In this document: positions 17,841 through 25,957 of the stretch, in pieces
Layout of the letters: each line of letters begins with the position of its first letter
How positions within the stretch are numbered: position 1 is the first letter of the stretch
Origin: Micromonospora echinospora
GTDB lineage: Bacteria > Actinomycetota > Actinomycetes > Mycobacteriales > Micromonosporaceae
Assembly (NCBI RefSeq): GCF_014203425.1
Contig: NZ_JACHJC010000001.1
Location: forward strand, 1,240,001 to 1,304,000
Length of the DNA: 64,000 nucleotides
Reading direction: 5' to 3'
Made by a program: the position numbers and the translations under genes
The notes under the pieces: model-generated
Seen by the model: the letters and a program-made list of their open reading frames with translations, nothing else
What the model was told of the DNA's origin: nothing
Database searches by the model: none

Positions 17841-18296
17841 TCAGGCCGGTTGAGGAATCAATCTCGCGGCTTCGGTGATAAGAGCGGAGAGTTCGGCAGG
17901 CGTGCGGAGATCCGCTATGTCCTCGACGGGCACCCACCTTGCGCCGCCGACCTCTTCGACTTGAGCTGTCAGGTCACCGCTGGTCGCTTGGCAGACGTAG
18001 ACGAGGTCGATGTGTCGGTGTAGTCCGACCTTGCGGTCTTCGATGTCCATCTCGATGATGGCGAACGGGCTCGGGATGCTTCGTACGGCGGGGTGCCGGA
18101 ACGGCTGCGGACCGAGGATGTCCGCAATGATTCCGGTCTCTTCGTGGACTTCGCGGAGTGCAGCTTCGGCGGGGTCTTCGTTGGGGTCGATGTGTCCGCC
18201 GGGGTACAGCCAGAGGTCGATCTTGTTGTGGTGCACAAGAAGGACGTGGCCCTCGTCGTTGAAGACGACGGCTGAGCTGGTGAAGTGGCGGATCAT
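17841..18296 (-). CDS. Nudix hydrolase
   Basis: A 151-residue protein from the ATG at 18294-18296, which overlaps the stop of the upstream aminotransferase (ATGA). The full Nudix box is present at residues ~34-56: G-x5-E in GGHIDPNE, then REVHEETGI, providing the metal-binding Glu residues. N-terminal FTSSAVVFNDEGHVLLVHH and C-terminal WVPVEDIADLRTP fit a small pyrophosphohydrolase. It is the last gene of the coupled operon, so the substrate may be a nucleotide or activated sugar made or used by the operon; this is inference. The long frame extending to 18926 is antisense-type noise. Confidence 0.9.
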   Translation of the reverse strand: MIRHFTSSAVVFNDEGHVLLVHHNKIDLWLYPGGHIDPNEDPAEAALREVHEETGIIADILGPQPFRHPAVRSIPSPFAIIEMDIEDRKVGLHRHIDLVYVCQATSGDLTAQVEEVGGARWVPVEDIADLRTPAELSALITEAARLIPQPA

Positions 18297-19414
18297 GCTC
18301 TGATGTCTCCCTGGGCGATCTGGGCTACGCGGTCGGCCATCCACGCTACGGTCGCGTCGGTCATTCCTGGGTGAACTGGCAGCTGCACGGTGGCCGTGGC
18401 GAGGCGTTCGGCGTTGGAGCACTGGTTGGCGTAGGGCTGGAAGATGGGCTGGTGGTACAGCGGCCGGTAACGCCACCGGATCGAGTCGGGTGGGAGCCCG
18501 GCGGCCTCGAACGCGGCGGCGACCTGGGGGATGCGGTCCTTGATGGTGAGGACGAGGTTGTAGTAGTTCGGCTTGTCCTGGACGCCGTACGGCAGTTCCC
18601 GCAGTAGGCCGCCGGGCGGCAGCGCGGTGAGGATGCGTTGGGCGTTGCGGCGGCGTCGGTCGAGCTGGCGGTCGAGCAGCTTGAGCCGGCGCAGGCCGAT
18701 GGCGGCCAGGGGGCCGGCGAGCTTGTAGTTGACGCCGTGGGTGGTGCCGCGCAGGTGGCCGAGGTGGGTGTACCAGTCGATGCGCTCGCCGAGTTCCTCG
18801 TCGTCGGTGAGGATGAAGCCGCCCTCGCCGGTGGATAGGAGCTTGCGGTCGTGGGTGGAGAAGCACCCGACTGCCCCGTGGGTGCCGGCGAACTGGTTGC
18901 CGACTCGGGTGCCGTGGGCTTGGCATGCGTCCTCGGTGACCAGCACTCCCGCTTGGGCGAGGAGGTCTACGCTGGCTCGCTCGTCGTTGGGGTAGCCCCA
19001 GAGCGGCAGCGTGATGGCGGCGCGGGTGCGTCCGGTGAGCTTGCGCTGGATATCGGCGGGGTCGAGGGCGAGGGATTCGGGCAGGGTGTCGACGGGGACG
19101 GGCGTGGCTCCGCAGGTGAGCACCGGCATGGCTGTCGGCAGGGGCGCGGTAGCCGGGACCAAGACCTCCGTGCCGGGTCGGACGTCGAGGGCGATGAGCG
19201 CGGCGTGCAGCGCGGAGGTTCCCGAGTTGACGGCGATGGCGCGGCGGGCGCCGAAGCGCTTGGCGAGCGCGTGTTCGTAGATGGCGAGGACGGGGGCGCC
19301 GCCGGAAAGGCGGCCGTCGTCGAGGGTGGCGCGGATTTCGTCGAGTTCGCCGCAGGGTGCTGGGGTGTACCGGTCGTTGACGGGGTTGAGGACGTCGTGG
19401 TTGCTACTTGTCAT
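18293..19414 (-). CDS. DegT/DnrJ/EryC1/StrS-family PLP aminotransferase
   Basis: A 373-residue fold-type I aminotransferase. The N-terminal region has AIAVNSGTSALHAALIALDV (phosphate-binding SGT), the middle has VLVTEDACQAHGT (PLP-stacking D/A/H region), and the catalytic Lys lies in FSTHDRKLLSTGEGGF. KPNYYNLVLTI and the C-terminal RWRYRPLYHQP complete the sugar-aminotransferase pattern. Such enzymes place an amino group on keto sugars or cyclitols. The start overlaps the upstream dehydrogenase gene by 11 bases and the stop overlaps the Nudix gene. A dehydrogenase-aminotransferase pair suggests oxidation then transamination of one hydroxyl, a logical two-step amination; the substrate is unknown. 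Confidence 0.9.
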   Translation of the reverse strand: MTSSNHDVLNPVNDRYTPAPCGELDEIRATLDDGRLSGGAPVLAIYEHALAKRFGARRAIAVNSGTSALHAALIALDVRPGTEVLVPATAPLPTAMPVLTCGATPVPVDTLPESLALDPADIQRKLTGRTRAAITLPLWGYPNDERASVDLLAQAGVLVTEDACQAHGTRVGNQFAGTHGAVGCFSTHDRKLLSTGEGGFILTDDEELGERIDWYTHLGHLRGTTHGVNYKLAGPLAAIGLRRLKLLDRQLDRRRRNAQRILTALPPGGLLRELPYGVQDKPNYYNLVLTIKDRIPQVAAAFEAAGLPPDSIRWRYRPLYHQPIFQPYANQCSNAERLATATVQLPVHPGMTDATVAWMADRVAQIAQGDIRA

Positions 19415-20492
19415 AGGTCAGCACCACCTTGATGGTCTCCTCGGGGCGCTGGGCGATCAGGTGGTACGCCTTGGCCGCCTCGCTGAAGGGGAAGCGGTGG
19501 GTCACCAGGCTGTCGACATGCACCCGCCCAGTGATGACCAGCTCTCGGGCGGTGGCGCTGAGTCGGGGCAGGTCCCATGCGGGGTGGGCGCGTTGTGGGC
19601 AGCCGTTGACGGTCATGGAGGAGACCAGGGTGATGCGGTTGCGGTGGTACTCCTCGCCGAGCCGTAGGCCGGTCTGGTGGCCGTTGTAGGAGGCGACGGT
19701 CGCGACCCGGCCGCCGACCCGAACGCAGCGGATCGCCTCGTGCAGGCCACGGTAGGAGCCGGAGGCTTCGATGGCGAGGTCCGCGCCGTGCGGGCCGCAG
19801 AGCTTGCGGACCTGTACCGCGATGTCATCCTCGGTGGCGGCGCACACGGGCGTGACGCCGAGGGAATCGGCGGTGTCCAGGCGCAGCGGGTAGCGGTCCA
19901 CTCCGATGACCTTGGCGGCTCCCGCGAGCCGCGCGAGTTGGCCGGCGAGAAGGCCGACGGTGCCGAGCCCGACCACGACGACGGTGTCGCCGAGGCGTAT
20001 CTCGGCGTCGTGGACGCCGCCGAGAGCGACGCGCGCCAGGATGAAGAAGACGGCGCGTTCGGGGTCGACACCGGCCGGCAGCCGGCTGGCGATGGCGGCG
20101 TCTGCGGGAACGATGTGCGCGGTGCCGTGCGGGCGGTCGAGGGTGACGAGGTCGCCGATGTTGACTTTGCTGACAGCGGCCTCGCCGATGGCGGTGACCC
20201 GGGCGATGGTCTCGTAGCCCGGCGCTACTGGGAAGTCCCGGCCGGCGCCGTCGAGGAAGATGCGTCGCTGCGGGTCCCACGACCGGTGTAGCGAGGCGGC
20301 GTCGCCTGCCACCCAGGCCATCTCGGTGCCGTGGCTGATGCCGGAGACGACCGATTCGGCGTAGACGTCGTCGGGGCCGAGTGCGGGCAGGTGCTCGCGG
20401 ACGATCTCTACCCGCCCTGGCCCGGTGATCATGACCCTGCTGCAGGGAGGCGCGTGGGCGATGCGTGGCTGTGCGACGTTGGTTTCGGTCAT
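19404..20492 (-). CDS. MDR-family (zinc-type) alcohol dehydrogenase
   Basis: A 362-residue medium-chain dehydrogenase. Residues ~40-150 form the GroES-like catalytic domain (VVSGISHGTEMAW, FPVAPGYETIARVTAIGE, GDLVTL); the usual catalytic-zinc GHE is GYE and no structural Cys quartet is present, so it may be zinc-independent. The Rossmann site is VVVVGLGTVGLLAGQLARL followed by VIGVDRYPLRL, whose Asp suggests NAD(H) preference. A GGAGAGG motif precedes the start. It overlaps the kinase-like gene upstream by four bases and the aminotransferase downstream by 11. It probably oxidises a hydroxyl to the ketone used by the DegT enzyme. Confidence 0.85.
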   Translation of the reverse strand: MTETNVAQPRIAHAPPCSRVMITGPGRVEIVREHLPALGPDDVYAESVVSGISHGTEMAWVAGDAASLHRSWDPQRRIFLDGAGRDFPVAPGYETIARVTAIGEAAVSKVNIGDLVTLDRPHGTAHIVPADAAIASRLPAGVDPERAVFFILARVALGGVHDAEIRLGDTVVVVGLGTVGLLAGQLARLAGAAKVIGVDRYPLRLDTADSLGVTPVCAATEDDIAVQVRKLCGPHGADLAIEASGSYRGLHEAIRCVRVGGRVATVASYNGHQTGLRLGEEYHRNRITLVSSMTVNGCPQRAHPAWDLPRLSATARELVITGRVHVDSLVTHRFPFSEAAKAYHLIAQRPEETIKVVLTYDK

Positions 20493-21094
20493 GGCCTCTC
20501 CAGGGCTGGTAGGTGGGCAAGGAGCGCGCTGACGTCTTCGTCGTTGAAGGCGTCGAATTCGCTGGTGTCGAGCCGGATGATTCGGCTGGCGTAGTCATGA
20601 AGCGGTGTGTCGAAGGCTCGGGTGAGGTCTTCGAGATAGTCGGTGGACAGCGCGGATTCCATGGGCCTGCCGCGATGCGCGATCCGGCGGGCTAGGACCG
20701 GTGCCGGTGCGGTCAGGGCGATGAGAAGGTCGGGTCGTGCGGCGGTGTCGCTCCAGGTGGCGCAGGTCTCCCTCACTCGACTGGCGTCCTCGGGCGGCAG
20801 GGTGGTGTGGGCGAAGATGACCTGCTGCGCCATGGACCAGTCCGCCACAACGGGTGTGCCATGGCTGAGCAGGTCGTGAATCTCGCGAAGTTGCGCGACG
20901 CGGAGCGCCAGGAAGGTCAACTCGACCTGGAGAGCCAGGGCCACGGGGCGGGTCTTCCCCGCGGCGTAGAGCTTCGGGAGAGAGGGGTTGTCGACGAACG
21001 GGTCGCGCATCAGATGCGCTCCGAGATGCTTGGCGAGTCGGTGTGCGAGGGTTGTCTTGCCAGCGCCTGTCGGCCCGGCGAGTCCGATGAACAT
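20489..21094 (-). CDS. Deoxynucleoside-kinase-like P-loop kinase
   Basis: About 201 residues. ATG at 21092-21094 is chosen because it overlaps the methyltransferase stop as TGATG; a frame to 21124 also exists. P-loop GPTGAGKTT is near residue 8, followed by LAKHLGAHLMRDPFVDNP as in deoxyadenosine/deoxyguanosine kinases. VADWSMAQQVIFA takes the place of the substrate-binding segment and RGRPMESALSTDYLEDLT fits the LID and following helix. The family phosphorylates deoxynucleosides, but relatives act on other small molecules. In this operon it may phosphorylate the nucleoside or sugar that the dehydrogenase and aminotransferase modify. Confidence 0.8.
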   Translation of the reverse strand: MFIGLAGPTGAGKTTLAHRLAKHLGAHLMRDPFVDNPSLPKLYAAGKTRPVALALQVELTFLALRVAQLREIHDLLSHGTPVVADWSMAQQVIFAHTTLPPEDASRVRETCATWSDTAARPDLLIALTAPAPVLARRIAHRGRPMESALSTDYLEDLTRAFDTPLHDYASRIIRLDTSEFDAFNDEDVSALLAHLPALERP

Positions 21095-22005
21095 CAGTGC
21101 CTGCCCGCTGGCCGGAGCGCACATCGTCCGGTCGGTTCTGGCCTTGGCTGTTCCGTCATGACAGCGGGTCCTTTCATGCCCACCCCGGCGAGGAAGCTCG
21201 TGAGGAAAGGGCTCGCCGATGACCCGTCCGCCGGGACGTGGTCCTCGGGGTCGGGCCGCCAGTGAGACACCGGAACGAGCGCGGCGCCGTCCGAGGGTGA
21301 CGCTGCGCCGGGTTGGGGCGTGACCATGGCGAAGTCACCGAACAGTGCTTGGACGTCGGCGCGGGGTCGGAGTTGAAGTGGGGTGGGGGTGCGCTGGTAC
21401 AGCCGCTGCACCTCCTCGGTCTGGTTGGTGGTCGCGCCGGAGGTGGCGTGGGAGATGACGAGGGCGCTTCCGGGACTGGCAGCGGCGCGGAAGGGCTCCA
21501 CGATGGCGTTGACGTCGCCGGGAATGAAGTGCAGGACCGAGACGAACAGGACGGCCACCGGGCGGGCGAGGTCGATCAGCCGTTGGGTGGCGGGGTTGTC
21601 GAGGATGAAGTCGGGGAAGCAGATGTCGGCCTGGATGACGTCGACCTGCGGGGCGACGCCCAGCAGTGCCCTGGCGTGTGCCACGGCTACCGGCTCGACG
21701 TCGACGTAGAGCACCCGCGCGTCGGCGTTGACGCAGTGGGCGATGTCGTGGACGTTGCCGACGGTCGGTATGCCTGAGCCAAGATCGATGAACTGCCGTA
21801 TGCCCTGCTGCAGCGCGTATCGGACGGCGCGGCGCAGAAACGCTCGGTTGGCGCGGGCAGCGTCCGCGACGTGGGGTGCGACGGCGAGGACGGCGTCGGC
21901 TGCTTGACGGTCGGCGGCGAAGTTGTGGCTGCCGCCGAGGAAGTAGTCGTACATTCGCGCGGCGTTCGGGCGGCTCAGATCAAGCTCGGCGGGTGCCCAG
22001 CTCAT
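21094..22005 (-). CDS. SAM-dependent methyltransferase, actinobacterial (DUF574-type)
   Basis: A 303-residue protein from the ATG at 22003-22005; the much longer frame upstream is a shadow. The N-terminus SRPNAARMYDYFLGGSHNFA is the hallmark of the actinobacterial S-adenosyl methyltransferase family. FIDLGSGIPTVGNVHDIA is the SAM-binding glycine loop and VLYVDVEPVAVAHAR the acidic second strand; VSVLHFIPGDV corresponds to motif IV. Biological substrates of this abundant family are mostly unknown. It ends in a TGATG overlap with the kinase, so it belongs to the operon; 85 bases separate it from the upstream GPP34 gene. Confidence 0.9.
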   Translation of the reverse strand: MSWAPAELDLSRPNAARMYDYFLGGSHNFAADRQAADAVLAVAPHVADAARANRAFLRRAVRYALQQGIRQFIDLGSGIPTVGNVHDIAHCVNADARVLYVDVEPVAVAHARALLGVAPQVDVIQADICFPDFILDNPATQRLIDLARPVAVLFVSVLHFIPGDVNAIVEPFRAAASPGSALVISHATSGATTNQTEEVQRLYQRTPTPLQLRPRADVQALFGDFAMVTPQPGAASPSDGAALVPVSHWRPDPEDHVPADGSSASPFLTSFLAGVGMKGPAVMTEQPRPEPTGRCALRPAGRH

Positions 22006-22090
22006 CGCCTCAGTTCCCCTGGTCGTTCCCCTGGTGCCGGTTCGGGCGCTCGTGGTGGCTGCCCGATGCTTGTGGCGGTGTCTTGGGTGC

Positions 22091-22765
22091 TCATCGGTAC
22101 ACCGATACGGCGGTCTCGCCGATGAGGTCGTCGACGGCGCAGATGATCTTCTCGGTGGCGGGTGTGTGATGTCCGGCGCGGGCGAGCATCTGACGGAGCC
22201 GCTCGCGCAGGTCGGTGTCGAAGCCGTCGAGGTAGAGCTCGGATTCGAGCCGTAGGGCACGGAGTAGACCGGCGAGGGCGTCGGTCTGCGGGTCGGGATC
22301 GTCGTAGCCGAGGACGCCGTAGCGCAGCCGCCCGCGGACGCGGTGGATGACCGCGGGTTCTGTCGGCGGGTACGCGGTGACCCGGCCGAGCATGCGGCGT
22401 CTGGTGACCTGCTCGACAAGGCCGCCGGCGATGAGTCCGGCGGTGACCTTGTCGTAGGCGTGCTCGCCGAGCAGCCGCACGGCCTCACGGACCGACAGCG
22501 CACGGTGGTGACGGGCCAGGAACGTCAGCGCCCAGTCGGCGACCGGGTCGCCGGTGGGTTGCCGGTGCACGGCGATGGCGGCGTCGCCGACGACGCGGAC
22601 CCGCTCGATCGGCGCGACCAGGTTGGTGAGGATGGCTCCAGCCAGCGCGAGCGACAGGGACGGCAGGTGAGCCAGCGGAGCACCGCTGTCGTTGTGGGTC
22701 AGCACGAACAGCTCGACGCGCAGCGGGAGGCGGACCGGCGGGGTGTCGAATGCCGCGTGGCTCAT
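22091..22765 (-). CDS. GPP34-family phosphoprotein
   Basis: A 224-residue protein matching the bacterial Golgi-phosphoprotein-3-like family. The pattern is LSLALAGAILTNLVAPIERV, then DWALTFLARHHRALSVREAV, the GLIAGGLVEQVTRRRMLGRV beta-hairpin region, and the PPTEPAVIHRVRGRLRYGVL helix. In eukaryotes the family binds phosphatidylinositol-4-phosphate; in actinomycetes the role is unknown though copies are numerous. It lies six bases after the formamidase gene with an AGGTGAG motif before its ATG, so it is co-transcribed. No membrane span is seen. Confidence 0.88.
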   Translation of the reverse strand: MSHAAFDTPPVRLPLRVELFVLTHNDSGAPLAHLPSLSLALAGAILTNLVAPIERVRVVGDAAIAVHRQPTGDPVADWALTFLARHHRALSVREAVRLLGEHAYDKVTAGLIAGGLVEQVTRRRMLGRVTAYPPTEPAVIHRVRGRLRYGVLGYDDPDPQTDALAGLLRALRLESELYLDGFDTDLRERLRQMLARAGHHTPATEKIICAVDDLIGETAVSVYR

Positions 22766-22771
22766 GGTGGC

Positions 22772-23770
22772 TCACCTGGTCGACTCAGCGATGCGGCGCA
22801 GCCGGTGATGCACCCCGCCGTAGGGACTCGCGCCCGCCAGGACAGCTTTGGTGAGGGCCGCGTGCATGGTGTACAGCGGGTTGCAGACGTTGCCGGGTGC
22901 GGCGCGACCGGCCTGGGAGACGAACTGGTAGGCGTCGAGCAGCTCCAGCCCGGTCAGGTGTGCCGTCCAGGTGACGAGGTCGTGCTGGCTGATCCGGTAC
23001 GCGTCCTCCAGGGGTCGGGCGGCGCCGATTGAGATGATCCGGTGGTCGGTCTCGATGCGCGGCCATGGTGTGGCCACACCCTTGATCACGTCGACGGCAA
23101 TGGTGACGTTCATGGCGGTCTCCACCGCGACGCCGCACGCCTCGCCCTGGCCTTGGCGGGCGTGGCCGTCGCCAATGGCGAACAGCGAACCGGGGACGTT
23201 GACGCCGAGGTAGACGGTGACTCCCGGGCGGATCTCCGGGGTGTCCAGGTTGCCCCCGTGCGCGTCGGGCACGATCGTGGATCGCACTTCCCCACCCGCC
23301 GGAGCGACTCCCACCGTGCCGAGCATCGGCTCCAGGGGCATGACGACTGCGTGGTCGGAGCGGCGGGCGTGGAAGGTGACGGTGTCGGCGGCGGCGTCGA
23401 TGGTGTAACGCCACACGCGTTCCTCTATCGGCGGGTGCAGCATCGCCGTGGTGTGGGTGCCGGTCAGCGCGCCGAAGTGCGGGAAGGTGGCGGACATACC
23501 CCAGTCGCGGGCGGGGGTGATGGCCGCGAAGTGCAGGGCGAGGGTGTCGCCGGGTTCCGCGCCGGCCACGTGGAAGGGACCGGTGACGGGGTTGAACGCC
23601 TGGCACACCTTCGAGGGCAGGTCATCGACGGTGCGGACGGCGCCGCCGAAGCAGTCCTCGGTGCTGGTGACCAGGAGGCTGCCGGGCGTGATCTCGGCGA
23701 CCGCCGGGTGGGCGCCGAAAGTGTGGCGCAGCTCGTTCTCGCCCGGCTGGTAGGTGACCCTGCTGCTCAT
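22772..23770 (-). CDS. Acetamidase/formamidase family amidohydrolase
   Basis: A 332-residue member of the FmdA/AmdA family, which hydrolyses formamide or acetamide to ammonia and the acid. Visible hallmarks are PGSLLVTSTEDCFGG (N-terminal metal/substrate strand), VTGPFHVAGAEPGDTLALHF, NLDTPEIRPGVTVYLGVNVP, FAIGDGHARQGQGEACGVAV and the YQFVSQAGR stretch near the C-terminus. The length is typical of the shorter bacterial subclass. It overlaps the upstream permease by four bases, suggesting that the permease imports the amide or a related nitrogen compound. Confidence 0.92.
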   Translation of the reverse strand: MSSRVTYQPGENELRHTFGAHPAVAEITPGSLLVTSTEDCFGGAVRTVDDLPSKVCQAFNPVTGPFHVAGAEPGDTLALHFAAITPARDWGMSATFPHFGALTGTHTTAMLHPPIEERVWRYTIDAAADTVTFHARRSDHAVVMPLEPMLGTVGVAPAGGEVRSTIVPDAHGGNLDTPEIRPGVTVYLGVNVPGSLFAIGDGHARQGQGEACGVAVETAMNVTIAVDVIKGVATPWPRIETDHRIISIGAARPLEDAYRISQHDLVTWTAHLTGLELLDAYQFVSQAGRAAPGNVCNPLYTMHAALTKAVLAGASPYGGVHHRLRRIAESTR

Positions 23771-25200
23771 GCCGACTCCCGTCCGCCGGCGAGGCCGGAG
23801 AGCTGGGGACGGCGGCCAGCGGCGTACAGACCCACCAGGGTCAGCAGGCCGAGGGTGAGCCAGACAAAGCCGAGGCGTTGCGCGGCCACGTTGGCGTTGA
23901 CCACGACGTAGGCGAGGATTGTGATCCCAATTCCCGGAAGGATCAGGTGCGCGACGTAGCTGCGGCTGCGGCTGCGGACCAGGTAGTGCCAGACGACGGC
24001 GAGGTGCAGGACGAGGAACGCGGTCAGCGCGCCGAAGTTAATCAAGCTGGACAGCAGGGCGATGCCGTCGGTGCGCCAGTTCATGTAGAGGCCGATCGCC
24101 AGCGACACCAGCGCAGTGAGGGTGATGGCGTGGGTGGGCACGCTGTGACGCACCGAGACCGTTGCCAGGAACTTTGGCAGTTGCCGGTCGCGGGCCATGG
24201 CGTACAGCAGCCGCGAGGTGGCGACCTGAGCGACGAGAGAGTTCGCCACGCCCCAGGCGACGGCGGTGGCGACCGCGCACAGGGTGGCGAGCCAGGGGCC
24301 ACCGGCGAGCCGCGCGGCGTCGTAGAACGCCGTCCCCTCCGGGTCGCCGTTCGCGAGCAGGCCGCCTGGGTCGGGCACCAGCAACGCAGCCATCCAGGTC
24401 TGAGTGATGAACAGCATCCCGGCCACGCCCAGCGCGGCGGCCATGGCCCGGCCGATCTGGCCCGCACCGCCCTTGTTCTCCTCGGCCAGCATCGAGATGC
24501 CGTCGAAGCCGAGGAAGCTGAGCACAGCGATCGACACCGCGCCGAATACCAGCGCCCAGGTGAACGTGTCAGGGTTGTAGAGCGGCGTCCACGAGAAGCC
24601 CTGTCCCTTGCCCTGCGCGAGAGCACGACCGGCCGCAGCAAGGAAGATCACCAGCACGATCACCTCGCCGATGAGCATCACGCGGGTGATCAGGGCGGTC
24701 ATCCGGATTCCCCGGTAGTTGACCAGCGTGTTGAGCAGCACGAAGCCGACCAGCCAGACCCAGACCGGAACGGCTGGCACGGTCGAGTGCATCGCTACCG
24801 CCGCAATCAGGTACAGCAGACTCGGCACCAGCACGTAGTCCAGCAGGATGGCCCAACCCGCGAGGAAGCCGACCGGCGCGCCGATCCCCCGGCCCGCGTA
24901 GTTGTACACGCTGCCTGCCAGCGGGAACGCCTTGACCATCTGGGCGTACGAGGCGGCGGTGAACACCAGCGCCACCATGCCGACGACGTAGGCCAGCGCG
25001 ACCATCCCGCCGGCACCTGCGTAGACGGATCCGAAGATGCCCATCGGCGCGATCGGCACCATGAATACCAGACCGTAGAAGAGCAGGTCGGCGAAGCCGA
25101 GTGAGCGGCGCAGCTCCGGTCGGTACCCGAACCGCGAGGAGTCTGGCGACACCTGCGCCACGCCGATCTCCGGTGGCGGCACTGTCTGCCTCGTGTACAT
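23767..25200 (-). CDS. APC-family amino acid/amine permease
   Basis: A 477-residue integral membrane protein with about twelve hydrophobic segments, starting at LGFADLLFYGLVFMVPIAPM after a ~30-residue cytoplasmic tail. FPLAGSVYNYAGRGIGAPVG is the conserved first amphipathic region of amino acid/polyamine/organocation transporters, and GFDGISMLAEENKG matches their segment 6-7 region. It is the first gene of the coupled operon and overlaps the formamidase by four bases. The cargo is unknown; amides, amino acids or amines are the family's range. The promoter should lie in 25201-25310. Confidence 0.9.
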   Translation of the reverse strand: MYTRQTVPPPEIGVAQVSPDSSRFGYRPELRRSLGFADLLFYGLVFMVPIAPMGIFGSVYAGAGGMVALAYVVGMVALVFTAASYAQMVKAFPLAGSVYNYAGRGIGAPVGFLAGWAILLDYVLVPSLLYLIAAVAMHSTVPAVPVWVWLVGFVLLNTLVNYRGIRMTALITRVMLIGEVIVLVIFLAAAGRALAQGKGQGFSWTPLYNPDTFTWALVFGAVSIAVLSFLGFDGISMLAEENKGGAGQIGRAMAAALGVAGMLFITQTWMAALLVPDPGGLLANGDPEGTAFYDAARLAGGPWLATLCAVATAVAWGVANSLVAQVATSRLLYAMARDRQLPKFLATVSVRHSVPTHAITLTALVSLAIGLYMNWRTDGIALLSSLINFGALTAFLVLHLAVVWHYLVRSRSRSYVAHLILPGIGITILAYVVVNANVAAQRLGFVWLTLGLLTLVGLYAAGRRPQLSGLAGGRESA

Positions 25201-25316
25201 GGTCTTTCCTCCATGTTGGTCATTGATGTCGGCGCGCTTACGGCCGTGAGGTGCTGGCCGAGCGACGTCACCGGCTCAGCCGGCTGACGCACAGCCAGGA
25301 ACTGCTGGACCGGCTG

Positions 25317-25706
25317 CTAGAGGCGCCAGATGATGGACAAGTCCTCGGCGCAGCCACCGACACGCACGGCGACGAACAAGCGGCGGAAGATGCCGCGGAG
25401 TTCCTCAGGTGCCGCGTCCGCCACCAACCCCGGCGCTGGCGCCGCCACCGCCTCCAGGACGAACTGTTCGATGGCCTCGGCATCCACGGCGGACAGCCGA
25501 CAGCCGCAGGGCCCTCGGTAGGCACGCTGACCGAGCATCCGTACCGGCTGCAGCGACATGCCGCAACCGCGGCACAGCAGCAGTCCCTCAAGGGTGAAGA
25601 CCTTCGAGACAGGCGGTTCCGGCTGCGCCGGCCGTTCACCGCTACGGCCGGGTGCGACACTGCGAACGCGGTCGCGCACCACGCCGCTTCGCACGTCCAT
25701 GGCCAC
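25317..25706 (-). CDS. Zinc-ribbon fragment related to serine recombinases
   Basis: A 129-codon frame. The centre, TLEGLLLCRGCGMSLQPVRM then RAYRGPCGCRLSAVDAEAI, matches the zinc-ribbon and following helix (EQFVLEAVAAPAP) of large serine recombinases, with a CxxC and a CxC pair. The catalytic resolvase domain is absent from the surrounding frames, so this is either a stand-alone zinc-ribbon protein, which is common in actinomycetes, or a recombinase remnant. Position next to the divergent HTH-NTPase gene gives no further clue. Confidence 0.45.
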   Translation of the reverse strand: MAMDVRSGVVRDRVRSVAPGRSGERPAQPEPPVSKVFTLEGLLLCRGCGMSLQPVRMLGQRAYRGPCGCRLSAVDAEAIEQFVLEAVAAPAPGLVADAAPEELRGIFRRLFVAVRVGGCAEDLSIIWRL

Positions 25707-25957
25707 GGGGCACCTCCACCATCACCGCTGCTCGCGAACGCGAGGGCTGTCCACGACGGTGAGGGTCTGGCGAAACTCCCGATCACCCGATCCATCGCCG
25801 TGGTTGTCTGTGCGACCAGCCTGCCGGTTCGGCCTGCTTCGTGACGACGCGTGGACGTTCTAGTGTTGTCCTAGTTTCAGCTCGTCTACGCCCGCCGTCG
25901 TCTACTACGCTGCCGACTGCGACGATGACGCTGAGTGCACGGCCTGGGGGATAGCCC

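Noticed and set aside
18297..18926. Long reverse frame upstream of the Nudix domain
   Set aside because: Arg/His/Pro-rich shadow of the DegT aminotransferase gene in another frame.
22006..22503. N-terminal extension of the SAM methyltransferase frame
   Set aside because: It is a Ser/Pro/Arg-rich shadow of the GPP34 gene; family similarity begins at the ATG at 22005.
25317..25706. Full serine recombinase
   Set aside because: Only the zinc-ribbon segment is present; no resolvase catalytic domain in any frame nearby.
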